This document shows, one piece after another, positions 18,301-26,900 of a stretch of 64,000 bases of DNA. Source of the stretch: Fulvivirga imtechensis AK7 (lineage in GTDB: Bacteria > Bacteroidota > Bacteroidia > Cytophagales > Cyclobacteriaceae); NCBI RefSeq assembly GCF_000331535.1, contig NZ_AMZN01000025.1, forward strand, positions 35,772-99,771, written 5' to 3'. Numbering within the stretch: the first letter of the stretch is position 1; every line of letters starts with the position of its first letter. The notes under the pieces are model-generated. The model saw only the letters and a list, made by a program, of their open reading frames with translations. It was not told the origin of the DNA and ran no database searches. The translations under genes were made by a program, and so were the position numbers.

Positions 18301-20882
18301 CTACGCGCACTATTGTCGAAAACTTTGTTCCAGTTTACAGCTAATCCTTTTTGCCAGATTTTTCCAAGAACGTTGTAGAAAACTTCTGTATCAGATACTT
18401 TTTCCTGGGGATGCCTAATGGTATTGTAAATTGCATAGTTTCTGGATTCGGATGAAAATCGTTTCACGAATGAAGAAAGCACATTTCCCGGACCTACTTC
18501 AATGAAAATGGAATTTCCCTTATCAGGAAGGTTTTCGATATTATCTTTAAACAGGACAGTATTTCGAAGATGTGCTGACCAATAAGATGGCTTTTTAATT
18601 TCCTCACCTTGTATGGGTTTCCCTGTCAGGTTAGACATATAGCCTATCTGTGGCTCATTAATATCTACCTCCTTGAACATTTGTTCGAATTTATCAATAG
18701 CAGGATCCATCATATGAGAATGGAAAGCGTGAGATGTATGAAGTTTTCTACCCTCAACACCTTGCCGTTTCAGTGTTGTATCCAGTTCGTCTATGGCTTT
18801 ATCTTCACCTGAAACAACAGTAATTCCAGTAGAGTTAATTGCCGCTATACTGATATCCCGAGATAGTATTGGTTTTAAATCCTCCGGCTCCATCATTATG
18901 GCCATCATACTGCCCTTTGGTAAAGACTGTATGAGTTCTCCACGTTTGATGACGAGCTTCATCGCATCTTGCAGGCTTAGTACTCCACTAATACAAGCCG
19001 CAGTATATTCTCCTATGCTATGCCCGATCATGTAGTCAGGTTTTATTCCAGCTTCCATGAGTACCCTGGCCAGTGCAAATTCAAATGAAAATATCAATGG
19101 TTGTACATTTTTAGTTTCATTGATTGTGCTTCCTTCTTCACGCAAATCACCAAAAACTATTTCTCGTAGGTCTTCATTTGTTATTTGCGCGTAAATTTCG
19201 AAGCACTGATCCAATGCTCTTCGGAATGGTTTGCATTGCTCATACAGCCCTCTGCCCATATTGACATATTGGGCACCTTGTCCCGGAAATAAAAAAATTG
19301 TCCTGATGTCCTCAGTCTTCTTAGCTGAAGATGGCGTTGCAACCTTCAATTTTTTCAATACCTCGTCCTCAGAATTACCAAGAATAACATGTCTATAACT
19401 AAGATCCCTTCTACCTGTTTGAAGGGTATAAGCTATATCAGACAAACTACCTGGGTATCCTTCCAAATATCTTTGAAGATTTGCCTTCAATGCGTTAAAG
19501 GAATATTCACTTTTTGCGGAAAATGGAATGAGGTACAGTCCATCATTGTTAACCTCTACCTGATCTTGAGAAATGTATTCTTCTAACAGTACGTGAGCAT
19601 TTGTACCCCCTACACCATAGCTACTTACTCCCGCCCTTCTGGGATAGCTCTGGTTCTCTTCCCAATCAACCAACTGTGTATTCACTACAAATGGGGTTTC
19701 TTCGAATTTTATTTTTGGATTCGGCTTATTATAATTAACACTGGGAGGTATTTGTTTATTTTTTATAGCCAGAGTGGCTTTAATGACGTTACCGATACCT
19801 GCCGCATTATCCATATGTCCAACGTTTGGCTTTAATGACCCTATGCGGCAATACCCTCTTTTATTAGTATTAAAAGCTCGTGTAAGCGCCTCTATTTCTA
19901 TCGGATCTCCTATAGCTGTGCCCGTGCCATGTGTTTCTATGTAGGTAATTGTTTCAGGGTTCACACCCGCTTTTTCATAAGCATGTGTTATAACCTTCTT
20001 TTGGCCGCTAACGCTTGGAGCAGTAAAACCAGCTTTTTCAAGTCCATCATTGTTTACTGCCGACCCTTTTACTATGGCGTAAATATTATCACCATCTGCA
20101 ATTGCCTTCCTGGCATTCTTAACAACTACCAACCCTGCTCCATCGCTAAAAACCGTACCATTTGCATTTTCATCAAAAGCGCGACAGACCCCATCTTTGG
20201 AATGAATAGATCCTTCCTGATAAATATATCCAGCTTTATTGGGCAGGTTAATGCTCGCCCCTCCTGCTATAGCCATATCACACTCTCCATTGATGATCCC
20301 CTGACATGCCAAATGAAAGGCTACCAATGAAGTAGAACATTGGGTTTCAACTGTAAAGCTAGGTCCAGTGAGGTTTAGTTTATACGAAATTCTCGTACTG
20401 ACATGATCCTTTTCACTATATATCGCAACAGAAAGTGTTTCATTGTTAGTAATTTTTCCGCTAGCTATCATTTTTAGCTGCCAATACAGATTGTTAGTAA
20501 CACCAGTATATACTCCTATATTTCCATTGTATTTTTCAGGCACATATCCGGCATCTTCCAAAGCATGCCAGGAAAGCTCGGTTAATAACCTTATCTGAGG
20601 GTCCAAGATTTCAGCTTCTCTGCCAGTATAATCAAAGAATTCTCCATCAAAATATTCTATATCGCTAAGTGTACCTTTTGCTCTAATATAATTAGGATGC
20701 TGAAGGTCTTGTTTGTTGACTTCGTTTTCGATAAGGTCTTCATCAGAAAAGCGCTTAATCGAAATAACTCCCTGCTTCAGGTTATCCCAAAATTGATCCA
20801 GATTATCAGCACCGGGAAATTTTCCTGCCATGCCGATAATGGCAATGTCTGTATCCTTAATATTTTGCTTAGTGGTTTCCAA
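15321..20882 (-). CDS. Type I PKS module with unusual order KS-AT-KR-DH-ACP
   Basis: A 1,853-aa single-module PKS. KS with Cys182 (TQCSTSL), ETHGTGT and a His in PNVGH. AT with FPGQG, Ser622 (GHSIGEY) and HAFHS, so malonyl-CoA. KR from about 1,150 (TGGLGGIG; CSSISS; YTASN near 1,311). The dehydratase fold then follows the KR catalytic part: HPLF near 1,375, catalytic His near 1,399 in DEHRILNQPVLPG, and HPAMLD near 1,562. After it come the elements EEGTKIFD and QVVVSNNDL, which normally close a KR. The DH therefore appears inserted into the C-terminal lobe of the KR, whereas textbook modules have DH before KR. The DH motif carries Asn where HxxxGxxxxP has Gly, and Asn where DxxxQ/H is usual, so activity is likely but uncertain. 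ACP serine near 1,783 (ELGISSL). Reduction plus dehydration predicts an enoyl intermediate. Confidence 0.95.
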   Translation of the reverse strand: METTKQNIKDTDIAIIGMAGKFPGADNLDQFWDNLKQGVISIKRFSDEDLIENEVNKQDLQHPNYIRAKGTLSDIEYFDGEFFDYTGREAEILDPQIRLLTELSWHALEDAGYVPEKYNGNIGVYTGVTNNLYWQLKMIASGKITNNETLSVAIYSEKDHVSTRISYKLNLTGPSFTVETQCSTSLVAFHLACQGIINGECDMAIAGGASINLPNKAGYIYQEGSIHSKDGVCRAFDENANGTVFSDGAGLVVVKNARKAIADGDNIYAIVKGSAVNNDGLEKAGFTAPSVSGQKKVITHAYEKAGVNPETITYIETHGTGTAIGDPIEIEALTRAFNTNKRGYCRIGSLKPNVGHMDNAAGIGNVIKATLAIKNKQIPPSVNYNKPNPKIKFEETPFVVNTQLVDWEENQSYPRRAGVSSYGVGGTNAHVLLEEYISQDQVEVNNDGLYLIPFSAKSEYSFNALKANLQRYLEGYPGSLSDIAYTLQTGRRDLSYRHVILGNSEDEVLKKLKVATPSSAKKTEDIRTIFLFPGQGAQYVNMGRGLYEQCKPFRRALDQCFEIYAQITNEDLREIVFGDLREEGSTINETKNVQPLIFSFEFALARVLMEAGIKPDYMIGHSIGEYTAACISGVLSLQDAMKLVIKRGELIQSLPKGSMMAIMMEPEDLKPILSRDISIAAINSTGITVVSGEDKAIDELDTTLKRQGVEGRKLHTSHAFHSHMMDPAIDKFEQMFKEVDINEPQIGYMSNLTGKPIQGEEIKKPSYWSAHLRNTVLFKDNIENLPDKGNSIFIEVGPGNVLSSFVKRFSSESRNYAIYNTIRHPQEKVSDTEVFYNVLGKIWQKGLAVNWNKVFDNSARRKVSVPVYPFERKKHWVKGNVYQIAQGAADGTVKYKDSEMLYNRRLYRPTWVETALEPQTLDTNSKSWIVFAEDGDLVSQHILTQTKELSKYALIVNNGDEYKRLKNGYVINHENKHDYKQLFNELKAGINDKEINILHFWSLNFDSELDIHSSKSREFQAKGLISILFIVQTISAIFPKNKVNIKIFTNNIHHISYKDILNPLNATVLGAITTVPLEYKNIDLWGLDLDLKHLERPVLANDAINAMITHNSNDKILALRNDKLFTRTFESMPFKYELELQNIIKDNGVYLVTGGLGGIGVELATYLSKTAKVKLALTGRSEFPDRNKWDKLVKSGGNIADRIRRIQEIESNGAEVMLVKADVADKSSMESCVNQVQAKFGPVNGVLHCAGVAGGNIIPTLEPNLIYDTMNSKVFGTLILDELLQQGNNNLDFMVLCSSISSITGTFGQMSYTASNSFLDAYTHYKNAQGKRNVICFNWDIWQEVGMATKAMKELNREDDIRVEPGDLLEHPLFVGQANMEQKRVYLSHLSPQLHWMIDEHRILNQPVLPGATYVEMLGFIASNEFATKQFKIHNLNLYTPFVVDENTEKSLYTVLKEESGVYHFSIRQKYNSEKDGLCAKGTLEALGLEKRDTVNIAQILQRCNAQTIDNAKNELNKDTSFLELGKRWTCLKSIHLGEEEGVAAIEMPDEYSDDFTDYNYHPAMLDIAFNYFAAWKIGQNEYLPFSFKNMKVYKAIPQKLYSYVKQNGNLQGLKETISFNVNLVDEFGELIISIEEYILKKVYSDTVKGGGGIGKLYDQKREDSKDALLEEGIKSEEGTKIFDTILSNYLLTGSSDYSQVVVSNNDLRAILESGEDTDAYSYFKSNKSDNDQPFTGRPELSELYEAPINDRQEKLCEFFQNYLRIDKVGVNDNFFELGISSLDVAEIKIGIEEGFQIELPVAVIFENPNIKALANFIAQELGEDEKKEEIIDRTDQVNEGRKLLQRRLLTSD

Positions 20883-20960
20883 AGTTTTAATTCTTTTTGA
20901 TGATGTTAAAAACTAATTAGAGGTGATACCCAAAACATGAAATCGTTTTGAAATATGAAA

Positions 20961-23903
20961 TCATAAATCCACATTTTGTGGTGTTAACTCATTTTGTATT
21001 CCAAAAAGGTAAGCTGCATATGATTTGATTGTTGGATGTTCAAACATGATTGTGATTTCCAATTCAACACCGATGTGCATTTTAATAAGCCGGTTTGCGT
21101 TAATCGCATCCAGTGATGTAATCCCTGATTCAAATAGATTTTTTTCAGGATTTATATCAGTTTCATTTATCACTTGCCCCCAAATTTTACACAACTGTTC
21201 TTCTATTTCTCTTTTAGTGAAATTTCCTCTTATGGCATCCTTTCTATCGTCACTGTCAGTGTAAAAGCTGTTAATGGCACTTACACCCAGATGCTCCTTT
21301 TCTACCCAAAGGAATTTTCTATCAAATTGATAGGTTGGGATAGATGTTCTTTTACCCTTGTTGCAATGCTCCAACTGGTTAAATTGAACAGCAAGTCCTT
21401 TTTTCCAGAGTTCTGTCAGCACTTCATTCAGTTTGGACAGGTCAGAAACACGATCATGTTTATTTCTGATAACACTAATAGCCATCTGACTTGACAGTTT
21501 TAGCTTATTCCTGTTGATCCAGGAGCTGATAACCATAGATGGGCTCAATTCTAAGAATACTGTATTTTCATATTTTAGGAGTTCGTTGATCCCAAGATCA
21601 AACCGGATGGGATTCAACATTAAATCCATCCAGTACCCTATATTCTTTACCGCTAGAGCATCTACTTTTTCCCCGGTAATACATGAAATGTATGGAATCT
21701 CAGGCTCGTTAATACAGATAGTGCTAAACAGTTCGGCAAAACCATCAATCTCAATCTTTGACGCATTAAATACCTGTGTATTTGGCACTGCCACACTACG
21801 TATTTTCATTGCATCAAGCTCCTCTTTAAACTCCTGAATATTACTCTGATCACCTGACACTATCGTACTGAATTCAGAATTACAAGCAGCTACGGAGAGT
21901 CCATTGCCATTAAGATATGGAGTAATCCCGGCTAAATTACTTTGAATACTCAATAGTGCTGGAGCAAAGTGGGCACTATTAACCTTTTTACGTTCTAGAA
22001 GAATCTTGTATGCATCTTTCAGTGATATCACACCACTTAAGGTAGCAGCAACATATTCTCCTACACCATGTCCGATCATAAAAAAAGGTTGTTGCCCCAA
22101 TCGCATAAATAACTTTGCCAAAGCATACTCAAAACAAAAAAGAATGATCTCCTTGTTTTCCTCAAAATATTGCTGATTTTCCAGTTGTGGCGATTTATAC
22201 ATCTGCTGGATTATATCTAGCTCTAAAATTGATTGCAACTCTTGGAAAATTTCTCTGAAAGATTTCACCCCAAGATATAGATCCAATCCCATATTTGGAT
22301 ATTCAGCACCTATACCTCCGAAAGCGAATATTACCTTTTGCCTGGCCTTTACCTGTGAAAAATTTTTCTTTTCTATTAATTGCGTAAGCTTCTTCTCCAA
22401 ATCTTCTTTGCCAGAAAAACAGATAGCTACTCTTTTATCAAACCACGCTCTTCCAAAGTTTTGTGTGTAAGCCAGATCAGCCAGGCTACAGCTACTTTCA
22501 GTGAGAAAAGTCTTAACTTTTGCCAGGTACTTTTCTAATGATTTATCTGTTTTAGCAGAAAAAAGCATAAGTTGCTTATCTTCTTCATCGGTAGTTGACA
22601 CCTCAGGTAAAGGTGCCTCCTCCAGAATAACGTGGGCATTAGTACCTCCAATACCAAACGAATTGACCCCAGCTCTTAGCACACTTTCAACCTTCCATGT
22701 TCTCAGACCATTGTTTATTGAAAAGCAAGTATTTGTAATATCTATTTTATCATTCAGTTCGCTAAAATGCAGGGTTTCCGGTATCTGTTTATGCTTCAGC
22801 GCCATTATTACCTTTAGCAGGCTTGCCACTCCGGCAGCGACATCCAAATGGCCGATGTTGCTTTTGACTGACCCAAGGTGAATAGATTGATTTTTGTTAA
22901 AGACAGTTTTTAGCGCCTCAATCTCAATAGGATCTCCTATTGGAGTACCTGTTCCGTGAGTTTCTATATAACTTATGCTTTCAGGCGAAATTTTAGAGAC
23001 TTTATATGCTTGTTTTATCACATCAGCTTGGCCAGTTGCACTTGGAGCGGTAAAGCCCACTTTTGAGTTTCCATCATTATTGATGGCAGATCCTAATATA
23101 ACCGCATGAATATTATCTCCATCCTCAATTGCATGTGACAATCGTTTGAGCAAAACCACACCTCCACCATCGCTAAACACTGTTCCATTGGCCTTATTAT
23201 CAAAAGGTCGACAATGACCATCCGGGGAATTGATCATACCGTTTTCGTACATATACCCTGATTTGGTAGGCAGGGTTACCGTCACACCCCCGGCTAACGC
23301 CATATCGCATTCTCGTGTGAGGAGCGCCCTACAAGCCATATGGATTGCGACCAAAGAAGTAGAACAGGCTGTATTAATCGTCACACTCGGTCCATTTAAA
23401 TTTAGCTGGTAAGATGCCCTTGTACACAAGTAGTCTTTATCGTTAAGTAGGGCAGCACTAAAATGATCCAAATCAGAGGATGTCCCCATACTGGTGAGTA
23501 ACTGCCACATCAAGCTGGAGGAGGCCCCGGCATAGATACCGATACTCCCCTGACATTTTTGGATATTATAACCAGCATCTTCAAAAGCCTCCCAAATACA
23601 CTCCTGAAATACTCTGCTCTGAGGAGACAATTGTGATGCTTCCTTTTTATTGTAACCAAAGAATTGGGGATCAAAATACTGGATATTCTTAAGATACCCT
23701 TTCGCCCTCACATAATTTCTTTTTGAGTATAGTTTTTCTGGCACATTGAGAGCCAACTCTTCTTCTGTAAAACGAGCTATGGTTTCCTTACCCTGAAGAA
23801 GGTTCTGCCAGTATTCTGTAATATCTTCAGCTCCGGGAAATCTTCCCGCCATGCCTATAATGGCTATTTCCAGACCTGTTCTTGAAGAATTTGAATTTTT
23901 CAT
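20961..23903 (-). CDS. Minimal PKS module KS-AT(inactive)-ACP
   Basis: 980 aa. The KS looks intact: Cys180 (TACSTSL), ETHGTGT and KSNIGH. The acyltransferase fold is present at about 520-800, but its catalytic residues are gone. The nucleophile motif GHSxGEY reads GHGVGEY (Gly613, codon 22065-22067). The oxyanion motif FPGQG reads FGGIG. The HAFHS block that carries the catalytic His reads QVFNA. The conserved Arg segment after the nucleophile is also altered. An ACP with ESGITSL (Ser near 931) closes the protein; there is no KR. Either malonyl is supplied in trans by a neighbouring AT, or the module only passes the chain on or condenses using an ACP loaded elsewhere. It sits 11 bp after the preceding PKS gene and 78 bp before the next. 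Other ATs in the cluster keep all these residues, so this is a local loss. Confidence 0.95.
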   Translation of the reverse strand: MKNSNSSRTGLEIAIIGMAGRFPGAEDITEYWQNLLQGKETIARFTEEELALNVPEKLYSKRNYVRAKGYLKNIQYFDPQFFGYNKKEASQLSPQSRVFQECIWEAFEDAGYNIQKCQGSIGIYAGASSSLMWQLLTSMGTSSDLDHFSAALLNDKDYLCTRASYQLNLNGPSVTINTACSTSLVAIHMACRALLTRECDMALAGGVTVTLPTKSGYMYENGMINSPDGHCRPFDNKANGTVFSDGGGVVLLKRLSHAIEDGDNIHAVILGSAINNDGNSKVGFTAPSATGQADVIKQAYKVSKISPESISYIETHGTGTPIGDPIEIEALKTVFNKNQSIHLGSVKSNIGHLDVAAGVASLLKVIMALKHKQIPETLHFSELNDKIDITNTCFSINNGLRTWKVESVLRAGVNSFGIGGTNAHVILEEAPLPEVSTTDEEDKQLMLFSAKTDKSLEKYLAKVKTFLTESSCSLADLAYTQNFGRAWFDKRVAICFSGKEDLEKKLTQLIEKKNFSQVKARQKVIFAFGGIGAEYPNMGLDLYLGVKSFREIFQELQSILELDIIQQMYKSPQLENQQYFEENKEIILFCFEYALAKLFMRLGQQPFFMIGHGVGEYVAATLSGVISLKDAYKILLERKKVNSAHFAPALLSIQSNLAGITPYLNGNGLSVAACNSEFSTIVSGDQSNIQEFKEELDAMKIRSVAVPNTQVFNASKIEIDGFAELFSTICINEPEIPYISCITGEKVDALAVKNIGYWMDLMLNPIRFDLGINELLKYENTVFLELSPSMVISSWINRNKLKLSSQMAISVIRNKHDRVSDLSKLNEVLTELWKKGLAVQFNQLEHCNKGKRTSIPTYQFDRKFLWVEKEHLGVSAINSFYTDSDDRKDAIRGNFTKREIEEQLCKIWGQVINETDINPEKNLFESGITSLDAINANRLIKMHIGVELEITIMFEHPTIKSYAAYLFGIQNELTPQNVDL

Positions 23904-23914
23904 TTTTTTGAATT

Positions 23915-26900
23915 CTATTTGAAAAGGCTCAATGAATTTTGAAAGTCTTCATTATCGGGTATAACTTCACTTTCTTTCCTTTCCTCATTTTCCTCATGCC
24001 CTAGATTACGAGACAAAGTATCCACTGTTGGATACGTGAATAAGGTAGTGACACTAACACTTTTGTTAAGCTTTACACCTAACCGGTAACTTAGCTGTAC
24101 CAAGTCTAATGAGGACAACCCCAATTCAAAAAAATTGTCATAAATACCAATATCATCATATTTTAAATACTTACGCAGTTCTTCAATAATGGTCTCCTCC
24201 ACAATAGTTCTTGGAGGCTGATACTCAGTATTGATCTCTGGTTTCTTGTAGTATCGATTGTCTGACGATGAATGTTCCAAAAGCCTCTCCAGCAATAGAT
24301 CTTTATTGTTTTCGAGTATATAGTTCATAAAGTCCACTTCCTTCCTCACATCTTTCCTGCTAATGATTACGCGATGAATATCCAGGTTAAGTACCTTTTC
24401 GATCACCCGTAATCCCTCTTGTGGTGATAACCCATCATCAATTCTGTCCTGCAATTCTTTCCCTAATCCAATACCATGCTTCACCTCTAATGAGTCTATT
24501 GTCATACCTATTTCGTACCAGTCATTCCAGTTGATGGTCTTTATGTTAAATCTCTCTCTGAGTTCATTATCTGCAGCCAGTGTGTCAAGGTATTCGTTGG
24601 CCGCGTTGTAAGCTGACTGCCCATATTTGTAGGCATAAAGAGTGTTTCCATTAGAAGAGAATAACAAAGTAAAATCCGGTGTCAACTTATATTCGGCCAT
24701 TACCTGTACCAGACACTGCGTTCCCTCTACTTTAGGCTCCATTACTTCCCTGTAAGAATTAAAGCTTCTCCGCTGTACCACCCCTCCGTAATCTATCACT
24801 CCCGCAGTGTGAAAAATGCCATTGACCCCACCTCTTTCAGAAATTACCTGACCAAATATTTCTTTTATCGCCCGCTTGTCAGAGATATTCGCACTATAGG
24901 AAGTTATTGTACCAGAACTTTTTTTACTGATTTCTACCAATTCTTTGATCCTCCTGTGATATTTTGAGGCAATGTTATCACCAAATTGATCAGTAGCCCA
25001 ATCAAAAGAACTTAAGAACTCGGAGCGCCCTATAATCACCACATGCGCACCATAATTCTCCAAAAGATGCCGTGCTATCGAACTTGCCATACCTCCTACA
25101 CCTCCTGTAATAACATACGTGCCCCCTTGTTTTAATTTTTGGGAGTTATGAGGTGGCTCAATTTTCCGATATACCGGAGTCCACCGTAGACCGTTTCTGT
25201 AGGCAACTACACCATTTACAGGGGTTGCGGAAACCTCTGCTTTGAACTGATCTTGATGGTCAGTGAAGTTTTTATCAAAATCGATGTTCACACATCTCAT
25301 TTCCTTCTGCTCTATTTCAACCACTTTAAGTACTCCGACCAGCGATGAAGAAATCTGATTAACTGTACGTTCGTTAAGGACATTATACTGACCATGAGTG
25401 ATCACATAGAGATTTTTCTTATCATACCCTTCCAGGGAAGCAAGGGATTGTACCAGCAAAATAAAAGATTCCAGTTCGGAATATAAAGCGGTATCTGCTT
25501 GGTCTGTTGTGTACTTACTGCAGCTAAAAATAATTTTCAGTTCCTTCGCACCCGTACCTTCTACTTTTTTCAGTGCCTTTTGATAATCACCCTTTCTTTT
25601 AGAGTCGACAGATACTTTTAGTTGACCTTCTTTATAAAATTCTGTCATCTCTACTATGATCAAAAGTCCATTCCCTTGTCTCAGGGTTGTAATAAGCTTT
25701 TTGTCTTTTTTTATGTCGAAGCTAAATATCACGCATGGCTTGATACCGTCAGAATTCTCAGTTTTGGCAAGTATGGACTGTTCCCATAATGGAGCATAGT
25801 ACTGTATTTCCTCTTCCTGCTCACTAGTTTTAAATATTCCACTCTCGGAAATATTTTCAAAATTGATCCGATGAACAGGGATTTTATTTTTCTCAAATGG
25901 ATAAGTAGGTAATGACACTTTTGTTATCAACTGCCTGGACAAGCATACATTCCAGTGAATTTCGCTTCCTGTTTCCCATAATACACCCAGCTTTTGAAGC
26001 AGATAGTCAAAGTCATTAACATTTTCATTCGGATGTCGGATAAAGCCAAGAGTATTAATATTAGTGTGACCAGCTTTAGCAAATATCTGTAATGTCAGAC
26101 CCGGGCCTATCTCAAGAAACAGCGTGGCTCCTTCATCAACAGCAGAGTTTATACACTCTTTAAAAAGAACTGTATTTACAATTTGACTACTCCAATAGGA
26201 AGGACGAGAAATATCATCAAAGCCTATTGCCCTCCCTGTGACGTTGGAAACATAGCAAAGTTCAGGTTCATTAATTTCTACTTCGGCAAATACTTCTTCA
26301 AACGCTTCCATTATGGGTAGCATCATGGAAGAATGGAAAGCGTGGGAAGTTTTCAACTCCGTATAGCTATGCTGGTTCTCCTCCAGCTTCTGTTTAAATT
26401 TCTCTATAGCAGAAAACGACCCGGAAATTACTAAATGATTGTCAGAATTTTCCGCTGCCAAAGACAGATCTGTAGTAAGCATTGATAGTAGTTTGCCTTT
26501 CTCCATCTTCAGGGAAAGCATAGCACCCCCTTCAACGGAGTTCATCAGTTGAGCGCGTTTAGAAACTATTTTCAATGTATCTTCAAGGCTAAATATACCT
26601 GCAATACATGCTGCTGCATATTCCCCTACACTGTGTCCAATAACAATATCTGGCTTCAGACCACACCTTATAAGGAGTTGTGCCAAACAATACTCTACAG
26701 CCACCAGTATTGGTTGAGTATATAGCGTATTGTTTATTAAAAAATTATCGACATCGTTATCATTAAAAACTATGGATTTGACATCTTCATCATAAAATCT
26801 ATTTAAAATACTGAAACAGTTTTCCAAGTCAGTTCGATAGTACTCATTTGACAGGTACAACTGCCGCGTCATGTTGACATACTGGCTTCCCTGACCAGAA

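Noticed and set aside
20961..23903. trans-AT PKS system
   Set aside because: Every module has an AT fold and all but one keep full catalytic motifs; no stand-alone AT is seen. One dead AT does not make a trans-AT cluster.
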